DNA from: Methylobacterium sp. NMS14P
GTDB taxonomy: Bacteria; Pseudomonadota; Alphaproteobacteria; Rhizobiales; Beijerinckiaceae
DNA: 64,000 nucleotides
Assembly (NCBI RefSeq): GCF_028583545.1
Contig: NZ_CP087106.1
Location: 5,315,001 to 5,379,000 of the forward strand
Direction of reading: 5' to 3'
The notes beneath the pieces are model-generated. The model did not search any database. It had not been told where the DNA came from and was given only the letters and a program-made list of their open reading frames with translations. Of the stretch, positions 51,318-61,239 are shown one piece after another; the stretch's first letter is position 1; each line of letters opens with the position of its first letter. The position numbers and the translations under genes are program-made.

Positions 51318-52535
51318 TCAGAGTCCGGCGTACATCCGGCCGGGGTTGAGCACCCCGGCGGGATCGTGCGCCGCCTTGATGCCGGCGGTGAGCCGCATCA
51401 GCGGCTCGGCCAGCGGCTCGAACACCGGCACGGCGGCGCGGACCGCGTCGGGCGCGCGGACCAGGGTGGCGTGGCCGCCCTGCGCCCGCACTGCCCGGCG
51501 CACCGTCGCGGCGCCGGCATCGCCCGACGAGTCGGTGGCGAGCCAGATCAGGCCGCCGCCCCAGTCGAAGAACCAGCGCGCGTCGCGCTCGGCCGCGACC
51601 GCCGCCGCCAGGGCCGGCCCGCGGGTCGGCGCGGTGGAGATCCGCCAGAGGGCGGCCTCCCGCGGCTCGGCGAGCGCCGCCGCGTCGCGCACCGACCGCC
51701 AGAGGGCGGCGCCGGCCGCGCCGTCCACGGTCTCGGGTTGGCCGTAGCGCTTCAGCAGGCGGCGCAGCTCGCCGGTCCGGTAGTCGATGGAGTCGGAGAA
51801 GCCCTCGAGGCGCATCAGGGTCCGCGCCTCAGGGGCGCCGATCCCCGCCGGCAGGTGCGCGGCGCCCGTGAGTTCGAAGGGCGAGCCCAGCGCCTCCGAC
51901 AGGGCGGTCACAGCCCGAGCGTCGTCCAGGCCGGAGAAGACCAGGGTCGCCACCCGCTCGCAGGCGGGCAGCACCTTGAAGGTGATTTCGGTGAGCAGGC
52001 CCAGCGTGCCGTGGGCGCCGGCCGTCAGCTTCACGAGGTCGAGGCCGGTGACGTTCTTCATCACCCGGCCGCCCGACTTAATCGCCTCGCCGCGCCCGTT
52101 GACGAAGCGCACGCCGATCAGGCTGTCCCGGGCGGCGCCGGCGTTGATCCGCCGCGGGCCGGCATTGTTGATCGCCGCCACGGCCCCGAGGGTCGGCGCG
52201 CCGGAGCTGCCGTAGAGGCCGCGCAGGTCCATCGGCTCGAAGGGCAGCATCTGACCGCGGGAGGCGAGCAGCGCCTCGACCTCAGCGAGCGGCGTCCCGG
52301 CCCGGGCCGCCACCACCATCTCGGCGGGCTCGTAGAGCGTGACGCCGGTGAGCGCCCTCGCCGAGAGGGTCGCGCTGTCCTGCGCGGGCCGGCCGAGTCC
52401 CGCGGCGGTGCCGCCGCCGGCGAGGCGCAGGCGCTCGCCGCGCCCGGCGGCCGCCCGCACGATCTCCCCGGCCTCCGCCTCCGTGCCGGGCTCGTACACG
52501 CCCATCGTTCCCGTCCCGGTCCTGTTTGTATCCAT
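51318..52535 (-). CDS. glcE: Glycolate oxidase FAD-binding subunit
   Basis: A 405-aa PCMH-type FAD protein. Motifs: VRAAAGRGERLRLAGGGTAAGLG, the FAD region LYGSSGAPTLGAVAAINNAGPRRINAGAARDSLIGVRFV and VMKNVTGLDLVKLTAGAHGTLGLLTEITFKVLP. It works with GlcD and GlcF. The alternative ATG at 52505 gives a 395-aa form that matches the family start better. It precedes glcF by 38-58 bp. The usual first gene glcD is replaced by a flippase gene upstream. Confidence 0.92.
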   Translation of the reverse strand: MDTNRTGTGTMGVYEPGTEAEAGEIVRAAAGRGERLRLAGGGTAAGLGRPAQDSATLSARALTGVTLYEPAEMVVAARAGTPLAEVEALLASRGQMLPFEPMDLRGLYGSSGAPTLGAVAAINNAGPRRINAGAARDSLIGVRFVNGRGEAIKSGGRVMKNVTGLDLVKLTAGAHGTLGLLTEITFKVLPACERVATLVFSGLDDARAVTALSEALGSPFELTGAAHLPAGIGAPEARTLMRLEGFSDSIDYRTGELRRLLKRYGQPETVDGAAGAALWRSVRDAAALAEPREAALWRISTAPTRGPALAAAVAAERDARWFFDWGGGLIWLATDSSGDAGAATVRRAVRAQGGHATLVRAPDAVRAAVPVFEPLAEPLMRLTAGIKAAHDPAGVLNPGRMYAGL

Positions 52536-52629
52536 TCCAGGACGGGTGTCGCCGGATCCGGCGGCGGATTCAAGCGGAGGTGGAGTCGCGGGGTTTCAGC
52601 GGCGGGATTTCCATTGCGGCGCCGTGAAC

Positions 52630-54072
52630 CTAACCCGCCGCCACGGTCCGCGCCGGGCGCAGGCGCGCGAGGACCTGACGGCGCAGGCCGGCGATGTCGA
52701 AGATCCACACCAGCGCCCCGTAGAGGGCCATCCCGGCCGGGACCAGGACCGCCAGCGCGGTCGCGGGCGGCATCTGCCGGAAGGGGGCGAGGGCGAGGCC
52801 CATCGCCGCGCAGGCGAGCGCCGCGACGCCGATCTCCCCCCAGGGCAGCGCGATCCGCTCCGCGCCGGTGAGGGCGCGCCAGCCGAGCCACAGGCCGGCG
52901 GCGGCGAGCCCGGCGGTCTGCGCCAGCGCGACGCCGAGGCCGCCCATCCGGTCCGGCAGGACGAGGAGCCCGGCCCCGTTCACCGCGAGGCCGACCAGGG
53001 CGGCGGCGACCACCGGCAGGGTCCGGCGACGGATCTGGAAGACCGGGTTGAGGGCGTAGAACATCATCGCGAGGCAGAACAGGCCCGGCATCAGCACGGT
53101 GCTGTAGGTCTCGAACGGCCCGCGATAGGCGTCCGGCACCACCAGCCCCTGGAGGGCCGGCAGCACCGCCCAGAAGCCGACCGCGCAGGGCGCCAGCAGG
53201 GCGAACACGGTGCCGGCATTGGCGGCGACCTGCGCCTCGGCGGCGGCGCGGCCGCTCTGCTCCTCGGCCTGCACGGCGAGCTGGAACAGCAGCAGGTCGA
53301 GGGCGGTGCCCAGCGTCATCAGCGAGCGCGAGGTGACGTCGGCCGCCAGGGCGAAGTAGCCGGCCTCGGCGAAGCCGGCCTGGCCCGCGATGGCGCCGCG
53401 GTTGACGAAGGTGAGGCATTGATAGGCGGTGTTGGCGGCGATGAGCGGCAGGCCGTAGCGCGCGAAGACCCGCCAGGTCGCCGACAGGCGCGGCCGCTCG
53501 AGGGGCGTGCGCGGGTCCCGCAGGGGGTGGCGCAGCACCACGACCGCGAGGAGCTGGCTCAGCCCCGCCGCCGCCAGCACCCAGGCCGGCTGGGGCAGCC
53601 ACCACGCCGCCGCCGCCATCATGGCGAAGGACAGGACGTTCTTCACCGCCACGAGGCCGAGATAGAGCTTGCCGTCGAACCGCGCCCGGGCGAGGGCCGC
53701 GTGGTAGTCGAACACGCCGATGCCCAGGGCCGCGAGGCCGGTGCCGCACAGGACCGCCTCGCGCCCGTCGGCGCCGCCGGCGAAGCCGAACGCCCCGCAC
53801 AGGGCCGCGGCGGCCAGGAGCAGAGCGCCGATGCGCAGGTAGGCCCGGTCGAGCCCGTGTCGGATCCACGGCGCGTCGACGCGCACGCGCCCCGAGTAGA
53901 ACCGCGTCGCCGACAGGCGCAGCCACTCGAACAGCACCGTGTTCAGCACGATGGCGCCGGTGGTCGCGAGGGCGAACCGGCCGAAATCCGCCGGGCCCAG
54001 CAGCTTGGCGATCAGCAGGCCGAGGACGAAGTTGAGCCCCGCATTGATGACGAAGGCGACGATCACGGCCAT
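52630..54072 (-). CDS. Polysaccharide flippase, Wzx/MATE-like (second)
   Basis: A 480-aa polytopic membrane protein with about 12-14 hydrophobic segments: VIVAFVINAGLNFVLGLLIAKLLGPADFGRFALATTGAIVLN at the start, YGLPLIAANTAYQCLTFVNRGAIAGQAGFAEAGYFALAADV in the middle. A lipid-linked oligosaccharide flippase role is likely, but the glycan is unknown since no other sugar genes are near. Start at 54072. Weak ribosome binding site. Confidence 0.85.
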   Translation of the reverse strand: MAVIVAFVINAGLNFVLGLLIAKLLGPADFGRFALATTGAIVLNTVLFEWLRLSATRFYSGRVRVDAPWIRHGLDRAYLRIGALLLAAAALCGAFGFAGGADGREAVLCGTGLAALGIGVFDYHAALARARFDGKLYLGLVAVKNVLSFAMMAAAAWWLPQPAWVLAAAGLSQLLAVVVLRHPLRDPRTPLERPRLSATWRVFARYGLPLIAANTAYQCLTFVNRGAIAGQAGFAEAGYFALAADVTSRSLMTLGTALDLLLFQLAVQAEEQSGRAAAEAQVAANAGTVFALLAPCAVGFWAVLPALQGLVVPDAYRGPFETYSTVLMPGLFCLAMMFYALNPVFQIRRRTLPVVAAALVGLAVNGAGLLVLPDRMGGLGVALAQTAGLAAAGLWLGWRALTGAERIALPWGEIGVAALACAAMGLALAPFRQMPPATALAVLVPAGMALYGALVWIFDIAGLRRQVLARLRPARTVAAG

Positions 54073-54197
54073 GGACGGCGACTCATGCGCGGCGGGATTG
54101 CCCCCGCCCGTTGCGTACGCTGTAGCGCGCGAGCCGTAAGACTCCCCTAAACGGGCGAGATATGGGCGGCGACCCGCGGGGGGCCGGCACCGTCCCG

Positions 54198-56297
54198 TCA
54201 GGCGGCCCGGACGGTGTCGAGGAAGCGCGCGACCTCGGCGGTGAGAGTCTCGGATTGCCGCGACAGCGCGGACGCCGCCGCGAGCACCGCGGCGGCCGCG
54301 CGGCCGGTCTCCTCGGCGGCCCCGGCGACGCCCAGGATGGTGCTGGTCACTGCGCCGGTGCCGACGGCCGCCTGCCCGACGTTGCGGACGATCTCCCGGG
54401 TGGCCGATCCCTGCTCCTCCACCGCCGCCGCGATCGCGCTCGCCACGCCGCTGATCTCCTGGATCCGCCCCGTGATCGCGCCGATCGCCGCGACGGCCCC
54501 GCCGGTCGCGCCCTGGATGCCGGCGATCTGGCCGGCGATCTCCTCGGTCGCCCGGGCGGTCTGCGCCGCCAGCGCCTTCACCTCGCCGGCGACGACCGCG
54601 AAGCCATGACCCGCCTCGCCGGCGCGGGCGGCCTCGATGGTGGCGTTGAGCGCCAGCAGATTGGTCTGCCCGGCGATCGCCGCGATCAGCCCGATCACGT
54701 CGCCGATCCGCGCGACCGCGCCGCTCAGGTCCCGGACCAGCGCGCCTGTCTGCCCCGCCTCCGAGACGGCCCCCTGGGCGAGCCTGGTCGATCCCTCGAC
54801 CTGCCGGCCGATCTCCTCCACGGAGGCGCCGAGTTCCTCGGCCGCCGCCGCCACGGTGCTGACGTTGGCGGCGGCCTCCTCGGCGGCGGCCGCCACGGTG
54901 CTGGACTGGCTGGCGGTCTGGGTCGCGGTGGCCGTCATGGTCTGCGCCGTACCCTGCAGCGCGGCGGCCGAGTCCGAGACCTGGGCGATGATGCCGCCGA
55001 CCGCCTGCTCGAAGCGCTCGGCCATCGCCCGCAGGTCGGACCGGCGCCGCGCCTCCGCCGCCAGCCGCGCCTCCGCGGCCTCGGACTCGAGCTGCCGGCT
55101 GCGGATGAGGTTGTCCTTGAACACCTGGACGGCCCGCGCCATCGCGCCGATCTCGTTGCGGTAGGTGCGCGCCGGGACCGTGACGGCGGCGTCCCCGTCG
55201 GCCAGCGCCCGCATCGTCGCGGTCAGCGCCCGGAGCGGGCGCAGCACGCCGCCGAACAGGGTCCACAGGCCGAGGGCCACCAGCAGGATCACCGCCAGCA
55301 ACGCCGCCCCGCTGCGCGCGACGTCGCCCCGGGCTGCCTCGGCGAGGGCCTCGGCGCGCGCCACCATCGCGTCGAGGGCCGCGTCGCAGAGGGCCACGAG
55401 GGAGCGCTGGTTCTCGGTGTTGCGGTCGCGCAGCTCCGCGAACGTGTGGCGCGGGGGCGCGTGCGTGCTGAGCGCGTCGAACACTGCCCGCGCGATGGCC
55501 CCGGTCTCGCCCTCGAAATTGTCGGCCCTCGCCCGCTCGAACGCGGCCCGCACCGTCTCCGAGACGTCGGCCGCGGCCTCGGTCGTGCGCCGCCACGCCG
55601 ACAGCAGCTCGGTCCGCTCCTCCGCCGCCGCCACAGTCTCGGGCAGGGACCACGACGTCCCGGCGACCAGGGAGGCCTGCACCCGCACCGCGACGTTGCC
55701 GCTGGCCACGCGCGTGTCCCAGGCCGCCTGCTTGAGGGCGAGAGAGCGCTGCAGGACGGGATCGGACCGGGGAATGGAATCGTCGACCGCCTTCAGCGTG
55801 GCCGTCAGGGCCCCGAGCAGGTCCTGGAAGGCGGCCATCGCGGCGTCCCGCAGCGCCGGGTCGCGCCGGGCCTTCGGCAGCCTGAGGGCCGCGTCGATGC
55901 GGGGGCGCAGGGCCGCCATCGCCTCCTGCGCCGCGTTCAGGCGATCGAGCGTCGCGCTGACCGCCGGCTCGGCCAGATCGCCCAGGCTGCGCTGAGCCCG
56001 GCGGTAATTCTCCGTCAGCGCCTGCCGGCTGCCCGCGATGGTCGACAGGGTCTTCGCGTCCGCGGGCGCCTCACCCCCGAGGGCCAGGGTCGATCCGCGC
56101 TCGAGTCGCAGTGGCAGGATCGCCCTGAGGAGACCCTGGCTCGCCTGCGCCAGGGTCACGGCGCGCGCCGCACCCGCCGCCTGCGCCCGCGCGTCGACGA
56201 GTGTCCGGACCGCGTTGCCCAGCGCCATGCAGGCCATGATGACGATCACCAGGCACAGCAGCGTCCGGATCGAGAAGCGTCCCAGCCAGTGACTCAT
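54198..56297 (-). CDS. Membrane methyl-accepting chemotaxis protein with HAMP
   Basis: A 699-aa chemoreceptor. TM1 at about 11-30, a large helical periplasmic sensor (about 31-305), TM2 at about 306-328, HAMP ([44 protein letters not shown]), and the signalling domain with [36 protein letters not shown]. No PAS or dCache motif is recognisable in the periplasmic part, which looks like a long helical bundle. Ligand unknown. The gene is preceded by an AT-rich region. Confidence 0.93.
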   Translation of the reverse strand: MSHWLGRFSIRTLLCLVIVIMACMALGNAVRTLVDARAQAAGAARAVTLAQASQGLLRAILPLRLERGSTLALGGEAPADAKTLSTIAGSRQALTENYRRAQRSLGDLAEPAVSATLDRLNAAQEAMAALRPRIDAALRLPKARRDPALRDAAMAAFQDLLGALTATLKAVDDSIPRSDPVLQRSLALKQAAWDTRVASGNVAVRVQASLVAGTSWSLPETVAAAEERTELLSAWRRTTEAAADVSETVRAAFERARADNFEGETGAIARAVFDALSTHAPPRHTFAELRDRNTENQRSLVALCDAALDAMVARAEALAEAARGDVARSGAALLAVILLVALGLWTLFGGVLRPLRALTATMRALADGDAAVTVPARTYRNEIGAMARAVQVFKDNLIRSRQLESEAAEARLAAEARRRSDLRAMAERFEQAVGGIIAQVSDSAAALQGTAQTMTATATQTASQSSTVAAAAEEAAANVSTVAAAAEELGASVEEIGRQVEGSTRLAQGAVSEAGQTGALVRDLSGAVARIGDVIGLIAAIAGQTNLLALNATIEAARAGEAGHGFAVVAGEVKALAAQTARATEEIAGQIAGIQGATGGAVAAIGAITGRIQEISGVASAIAAAVEEQGSATREIVRNVGQAAVGTGAVTSTILGVAGAAEETGRAAAAVLAAASALSRQSETLTAEVARFLDTVRAA

Positions 56298-56733
56298 GGT
56301 AAAATCTCAGGACCCGCGATGCTTTATCCTAAAACGTGAGGTTTCGTCCGGCAATCGATCGATCCGTGTCGCCGTAATAAACAGATCAATGCGCGATAAT
56401 CTAGGATTTTCGAGGATAGATACGAATTAATTCGGGATAGATACTTGTTCTGGGCGGTCGTGCGGAATTTCGACGTGCTGGAAGCAGCGTAATATCTGAG
56501 GGCGCTGCGGGGCTGCTCACGCTCTCGGATCGGCGGATCTGGCATCTCGCGGCCGCGACGGCGAAGAGCCCCGGGGCCGAACGCGGCCGGCCTGCCGGCA
56601 CTTGCCGCGCGGGTCCGGCGAAGCCGTTCAGGGCGGGCCGCGAGGACGGACCGGTCCGATCGGACCGGGATGGCGGCGCGATCCCTGCCGACCCGCGGGC
56701 AGCCCGCGGGCCGGCGGCGTCCCTGCGCGTCGC
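56298..56733. promoter_or_regulatory. AT-rich upstream region of the chemoreceptor, 436 bp
   Basis: The interval 56310-56470 is much lower in GC than its neighbours and probably holds the chemoreceptor promoter. It includes near-identical short direct repeats GGATAGATAC at 56413-56422 and 56437-56446. The remainder towards 56733 is GC-rich with no convincing gene. Confidence 0.45.
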
Positions 56734-57240
56734 CTACAGCGCGCGCTCGTAGCGCCACGCCTCCATCCCGTCCTCGTAATAGTCCGGCCGCACGGCGAAG
56801 CGGGTGTAGCCCCGGCGCTCGTAGAGGCGGATGCCGGCGCCGTTGTCGGCGCGCACCTCCAGCCGCAGCCGGTCGCAGCCCTCGGCGCGGGCGCGGGCCT
56901 CCGCGGCATCGAGGAGCCGGCCGCCGAGGCCGAGGCCGCCGCGGTTCGGCGCCACCGCGATCGAGGCCAGTCGGGCGATCCGGCTGCCGCGCCGCCGCTC
57001 CAGCACCGCGGCGCCGACGAGCACCGGAACGGGATCCCGGTCCGGCGGGTCGATCAGGGCCGCCAGCACGTCCATGGTGGGCGAGCGGATCGCGTGGCGG
57101 ATCGCCCGGCGCTCGGCCCGGTCCGTGGCGAAGGCGGCGTGCTCCAGGGCGACCAGGGCGTCGAGATCGGCGAGCGTGGCGATGCGGATCGTCGGCTCGG
57201 GGAGCCCGTCGCCGACCGGGTTGCGCAGGGGGGCGCTCAC
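56734..57240 (-). CDS. GNAT N-acetyltransferase, RimI-like
   Basis: A 168-aa acetyltransferase. The GNAT fold: IRIATLADLDALVALEHAAF at the N-terminus, IARLASIAVAPNRGGLGLGGRLLDAAEARAR (acetyl-CoA loop R/QxxGxG/A), and LEVRADNGAGIRLYERRGYTRFAVRPDYYEDG. Similar to RimI-type protein N-acetylases, substrate unknown. The start is a GTG at 57240. The start codon lies in a 14-bp tandem duplication; the first copy (GTG at 57254) is in another frame and runs into a stop after five codons. Confidence 0.85.
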   Translation of the reverse strand: MSAPLRNPVGDGLPEPTIRIATLADLDALVALEHAAFATDRAERRAIRHAIRSPTMDVLAALIDPPDRDPVPVLVGAAVLERRRGSRIARLASIAVAPNRGGLGLGGRLLDAAEARARAEGCDRLRLEVRADNGAGIRLYERRGYTRFAVRPDYYEDGMEAWRYERAL

Positions 57241-57254
57241 AGGGGGGCGCTCAC

Positions 57255-57973
57255 GCCTTCGCCGTCGCGCTGGATCTGTTCGGCCCGGCCATCGCTCGCT
57301 CGCCTGAGTACTCTGCCCCCTCCGGTGAGATGCCCGCTTCCGCCCCGCTTGGGAAGCCCGCACGGCCCGCGGCGCGCCGGCGGGATGCGGCGTTTTTGCA
57401 ACGGACCGCGCGGGGTGTGGATTCCGGGCAGAAAAGCCGGCGCTCCGGGGCGGTTTCCCCTTGTCGCGCGGGGCCCGTCTCCGTATATGCGCCGTGCCCA
57501 ATTTCGCACGTGCCTGTGGCCGCGTGTCGGTTGGTGGGCATCCGGTCAACTGCCGGACAGCCGCCAGGGGTCTTAAAGGATCGATGGTCGCAAGGGTGGA
57601 TCCCTACGGCCGGCATCCAGGTGGCGACACCGGACCCCGACAACAACCGGCAGCCGGAGGCGAAACCGGCGAACCCCGCTCTCCACGGGGGACGCAGCTT
57701 AAAGCAACGACGAACGGGCTTTTTTGGTCTCGTCGGCCCTCCAAAGGCCGGCACCGAAGAGGCTTGTTTCTCTTTGCCCGGCGTGCGGTGGGGGTCCTCC
57801 CTTCCAATCCACGGCAGCTTCCGGGTGCTCTGCGCCCGCACTGACGCACGCGTCTCCAAAGCGCGTGGGTCCGCGCGACGCATCGCCCCCTGACGCCGGC
57901 GGTCCCTTCGGGCCGTCATCTTCGACAGCGCGCCCCGCGAAGGGCGCTCGCGAACCCGTGCCGGGAGACGACC
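57255..57973 (+). promoter_or_regulatory. Long structured leader upstream of ornithine decarboxylase, 719 bp
   Basis: No convincing gene. Several local stem-loops lie at 57630-57930, including one around GTCGGCCCTCCAAAGGCCGGC and one around CGAACGGGCTTTTTTGG. Alphaproteobacterial ornithine decarboxylase genes often carry the speF leader RNA motif, so this stretch is the natural place for it. I cannot confirm the motif by eye. It also includes the promoter of the GNAT gene on the minus strand. Confidence 0.4.
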
Positions 57974-59140
57974 ATGACCGACCGCATCCGTGACTTCCTG
58001 CGCGTGCGCCGCGACCTCGGTCAGGACGAGGGCCCCGTGATGGTCCTCGATCTCGACGTCGTGCGCGACAACTACACCGCGTTCGCGCGGTCCCTGCCGG
58101 ACACCCGCGTGTTCTACGCCGTGAAGGCGAACCCGGCCCCCGAGGTGCTGCGCCTGCTCGCCGAGATGGGCTCGTGCTTCGACACCGCCTCCGTCGCCGA
58201 GATGGAGATGGTGCTGGCCGCCGGCGCCACCGCCGACCGGATCTCCTTCGGCAACACCATCAAGAAGGAGCGCTGCATCGGCCGCGCCCTGAAGCTCGGC
58301 ATCCGCCTGTTCGCGGTGGACTGCCAGGCCGAGGTCGAGAAGATCGTCCGGGCCGCCGAGGCCGTCGACGTGCCGGCCGGCGAGATCCGGGTGTTCTGCC
58401 GCATCCTGTGCGACGGCGCGGGCGCCGACTGGCCGCTCTCGCGCAAGTTCGGCTGCGTGCCCGAGATGGCCGCGGACGTGCTGGAGCACGCCCATCGCCA
58501 GGGGCTTGAGGCCTACGGCATCTCGTTCCATGTCGGCTCGCAGCAGGGCAACACCGAGGCCTGGGACGGTGCGCTCGGCTCCGCGGCGGCGATCTTCCGC
58601 GAGTGCGCGGAGCGCGGCATCGGCCTGTCGATGGTCAATCTCGGCGGCGGCTTCCCGACCAAGTACCTCAAGGCGGTGCCGGGCGTGGAGAGCTACGGCG
58701 AGGCGATCTTCCGGGGTCTGACCAAGCATTTCGGCAACCAGATCCCCGAGACGATCATCGAGCCGGGCCGCGGCATGGTCGGCAATGCCGGCCTGATCGA
58801 GGCCGAGGTCGTGCTCGTGTCGAAGAAGTCCGCCGAGGCCGACGAGGTCCGGTGGGTCTACCTCGACATCGGCAAGTTCGGCGGTCTCGCCGAGACCATG
58901 GACGAGGCGATCCGCTACCCGATCCGCACCGCGCGGGACGGGGACGCGACCGAGCCGTGCGTGATCGCCGGCCCGACCTGCGACTCGGTGGACGTGCTCT
59001 ACGAGCGGCAGCTCTACCCGCTGCCGGTCTCGCTCTCGATCGGCGACAAGGTGCTGATCGAGGGCGCGGGCGCCTACACCACCACCTACGCGGCGGTGGC
59101 CTTCAACGGCTTCCCGCCCCTTCAGCAGATCGTCATCTGA
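57974..59140 (+). CDS. Ornithine decarboxylase, PLP alanine-racemase fold
   Basis: A 388-aa type III-fold decarboxylase (Orn/DAP/Arg decarboxylase 2). PLP lysine in FYAVKANP (Lys51), VGSQQ and VNLGGGFP for phosphate binding, EPGRGMVG, and the catalytic Cys in GPTCDSVDVLYE near the C-terminus. This is the pattern of ornithine (or ornithine/lysine) decarboxylases producing putrescine (or cadaverine). The last motif has CDSVD, as in ODC. GGGAGA lies six bases upstream. Long leader upstream. Confidence 0.9.
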   Translation: MTDRIRDFLRVRRDLGQDEGPVMVLDLDVVRDNYTAFARSLPDTRVFYAVKANPAPEVLRLLAEMGSCFDTASVAEMEMVLAAGATADRISFGNTIKKERCIGRALKLGIRLFAVDCQAEVEKIVRAAEAVDVPAGEIRVFCRILCDGAGADWPLSRKFGCVPEMAADVLEHAHRQGLEAYGISFHVGSQQGNTEAWDGALGSAAAIFRECAERGIGLSMVNLGGGFPTKYLKAVPGVESYGEAIFRGLTKHFGNQIPETIIEPGRGMVGNAGLIEAEVVLVSKKSAEADEVRWVYLDIGKFGGLAETMDEAIRYPIRTARDGDATEPCVIAGPTCDSVDVLYERQLYPLPVSLSIGDKVLIEGAGAYTTTYAAVAFNGFPPLQQIVI

Positions 59141-59184
59141 TTCTTCTTAGGATCGAGACGGGTTCCGGTCGAGGCCGCGGAGAC

Positions 59185-59280
59185 GTCGCCGTCTCTGCGA
59201 GCGGAGCGTAGCAGTCCAGTGGCGCCGTGCCGATTGAGGTCGCGCAGCCCTGGGTCACTTCGCTCCGCTCGTGATGACGG
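59185..59280. repeat. Family A palindromic repeat (copy 2)
   Basis: Left end TGCGAGCGGAGCGTAGCAG, right end CTTCGCTCCGCTCGTGATGACGG, about 90 bp. It sits between the ornithine decarboxylase and GNAT genes, oriented like copies 3 and 4. Confidence 0.75.
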
Positions 59281-59391
59281 CGCGGGCGACCTGGCCGGAC
59301 CCGGACATCCACCGCCGCATCGACGGAGGGCTTCGGCCGCCCGTCGGAATCCACCGCTTCTCCCGCTTGCCGGCCCGGGGAGGGCACAGCC

Positions 59392-59943
59392 ATGATCGAG
59401 ATCCGCGCGGAGCATCTCCACGACGTCCCGGCGCGCGAGCGCCTGCTCGACGCGTGCTTTCCCGGCAACCGACGCGCCAAGACCTCGGAGCGCCTGCGCG
59501 AGGGCCGCCTGCCGGCCCGCGGCCTCGCCTTTGCGGCGACCCGGGCGGGGCGCCTCGTCGGCACCCTGCGGCTGTGGCACGTCGAGGCCGGGCTCGCCCG
59601 CCCGGCGCTGCTGCTCGGCCCGCTCGCCGTCGATCCGGCGATCCAGGGGCAGGGGCTCGGCTCGGTGATGATGCAGGCGGCCCTCGGCCGGGCGGAATCC
59701 CTCGGCCACGGCGCCGTGCTGCTGGTCGGCGACGCGCCCTACTACGCCCGCTTCGGATTCGACCGGGCGCTCGTGGACGGCCTGACCCTGCCGGGGCCGT
59801 TCGAGCGCGCGCGCTTCCTCGGTCTCGAGCTGCGCGCGGGCGCGCTGGCGGGCTCCGAGGGGTTGGTCCGGGCGACCGGCGTGCCGGCGCCGGTGGGCGC
59901 GGTGGCCGACGAGGCGGGGGTGGCGCGACGACGCGCTGCCTGA
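59392..59943 (+). CDS. GNAT N-acetyltransferase, YhbS-like
   Basis: A 183-aa GNAT protein. LRLWHVEAGLARPALLLGPLAVDPAIQGQGLGSVMMQAAL is the acetyl-CoA-binding core (QGQGLG); VLLVGDAPYYARFGF is the following strand-loop typical of the YhbS group. Substrate unknown. Preceded and followed by family A repeats, with DgcN downstream. Confidence 0.85.
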   Translation: MIEIRAEHLHDVPARERLLDACFPGNRRAKTSERLREGRLPARGLAFAATRAGRLVGTLRLWHVEAGLARPALLLGPLAVDPAIQGQGLGSVMMQAALGRAESLGHGAVLLVGDAPYYARFGFDRALVDGLTLPGPFERARFLGLELRAGALAGSEGLVRATGVPAPVGAVADEAGVARRRAA

Positions 59944-59984
59944 ACGGGGCTTCGGCGCTCCGCCGATCTGAGGCGACGAACCGT

Positions 59985-60075
59985 CTTTGCGAGCGGAGCG
60001 AAGCAATCCAGTCGGCGCCACGCTTCCCGACGTCGCGCTGCCCTGGGTCGCTTCGCTGCGCTCGCGATGACGGCG
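59985..60075. repeat. Family A palindromic repeat (copy 3)
   Basis: Left end TTTGCGAGCGGAGCGAAGCA, right end TCGCTTCGCTGCGCTCGCGA then TGACGG. It lies in the 257-bp gap between the GNAT gene and dgcN. The right arm differs from the left by a single base, as in copies 4 and 2. Confidence 0.8.
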
Positions 60076-60200
60076 TGCAGAGCCGGTATGCTCCGTGGGG
60101 CGGCCGCATCGACCGCCTTGGCCAGCCCCATGCATTGCGCACGCCGCCCGCGATCCCGCATAGACGGTCCGCCGGCCTCCCGGAGAAGGTTGCTCGACCG

Positions 60201-61214
60201 ATGCAGATCGCCACGCCCTACCTGATGTTCCTGGGCGACGTGCCCGACACGCTGGCGGCCAAGACCGCCTACGGGATCAAGGACTGGCGCCCCGAATGGT
60301 GCGTCGGCCAGATGCGACTGCCCGGCTGCGCCGCCGATCTCGGCATCCCCGACATGACCCTGCCCGAGGCCCTGGCGAAGGGCTGCCGGACTCTGGTGAT
60401 CGGCGTCGTCAACGCCGGCGGCGTGCTGCCGGACCACTGGGTCAAGGAGATCGTGGCGGCGATCGAGGCCGGCCTCGACGTGGCGAGCGGCCTGCACGTC
60501 AAGCTCGGGACGGTCCCGGCTATCGCGGAGGCCGCCGCCCGCCGCGGCCGCCAGCTCCACGACGTCCGCCACACCGACGAGCGCTTCCCCACCGGCAAGG
60601 GCACGAAGCGGACGGGGCGGCGCCTGCTCACCGTCGGCACCGACTGCTCGGTTGGCAAGAAGTACACCGTGCTGGCCCTGGAGCGCGGCATGCGCGAGCG
60701 CGGCCTCGACGCCGATTTCCGCGCCACAGGCCAGACCGGCGTGTTCATCTCCGGCCGGGGCGTCGCCATCGACGCCGTCGTGGCCGACTTCATCTCCGGC
60801 GCCGTCGAGACGATCTCGCCCGAGGCCGCCCCGAACCACTGGGACCTGATCGAGGGCCAGGGTTCGCTCTACCACCCGTCCTTCGCGGGCGTGAGCCTCG
60901 GCCTGCTGCACGGCGCGCAGGCCGACGCCTTCGTGGTCTGCCACGAGCCGACCCGCACCAACATGCGCGGCGTGAAGCACCCCCTGCCGACTATCCGGCA
61001 GGTGATCGACCTGACCGTGCAGCTCGGCAGCCTGACCAACCCGGCGATCAAGCCGGTGGGCATCGCGGTGAACACCCAGGCGCTCGCCGAGGGCGAGGCC
61101 CGGGCGCTCCTGGACAAGCTCGGGACCGAGCACGGCCTGCCCGCCACCGACCCGGTGCGCTTCGGCGTCGACGGGCTGGTCGACCGGATCGTCGCCGACT
61201 TCCCGGCGATCTGA
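60201..61214 (+). CDS. dgcN: D-glutamate N-acetyltransferase DgcN (DUF1611)
   Basis: A 337-aa protein of the DUF1611 family. A P-loop-like GTDCSVGKKYT is at about residues 146-156; an N-terminal Rossmann-like half comes first. DgcN acetylates D-glutamate, and the product is racemised by DgcA. The adjacent enolase-superfamily gene fits this pair exactly. Start at the ATG at 60201. A family A repeat lies between this gene and dgcA. Confidence 0.85.
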   Translation: MQIATPYLMFLGDVPDTLAAKTAYGIKDWRPEWCVGQMRLPGCAADLGIPDMTLPEALAKGCRTLVIGVVNAGGVLPDHWVKEIVAAIEAGLDVASGLHVKLGTVPAIAEAAARRGRQLHDVRHTDERFPTGKGTKRTGRRLLTVGTDCSVGKKYTVLALERGMRERGLDADFRATGQTGVFISGRGVAIDAVVADFISGAVETISPEAAPNHWDLIEGQGSLYHPSFAGVSLGLLHGAQADAFVVCHEPTRTNMRGVKHPLPTIRQVIDLTVQLGSLTNPAIKPVGIAVNTQALAEGEARALLDKLGTEHGLPATDPVRFGVDGLVDRIVADFPAI

Positions 61215-61239
61215 TGCCGCTCTCATCTGCGGGCTCTGA

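Noticed and set aside
57461..57844. A 127-aa frame upstream of ornithine decarboxylase
   Set aside because: The composition is Arg/Gly/Pro-rich and the start signal is weak. The stretch is better explained as a structured leader, though a short regulatory peptide cannot be excluded.
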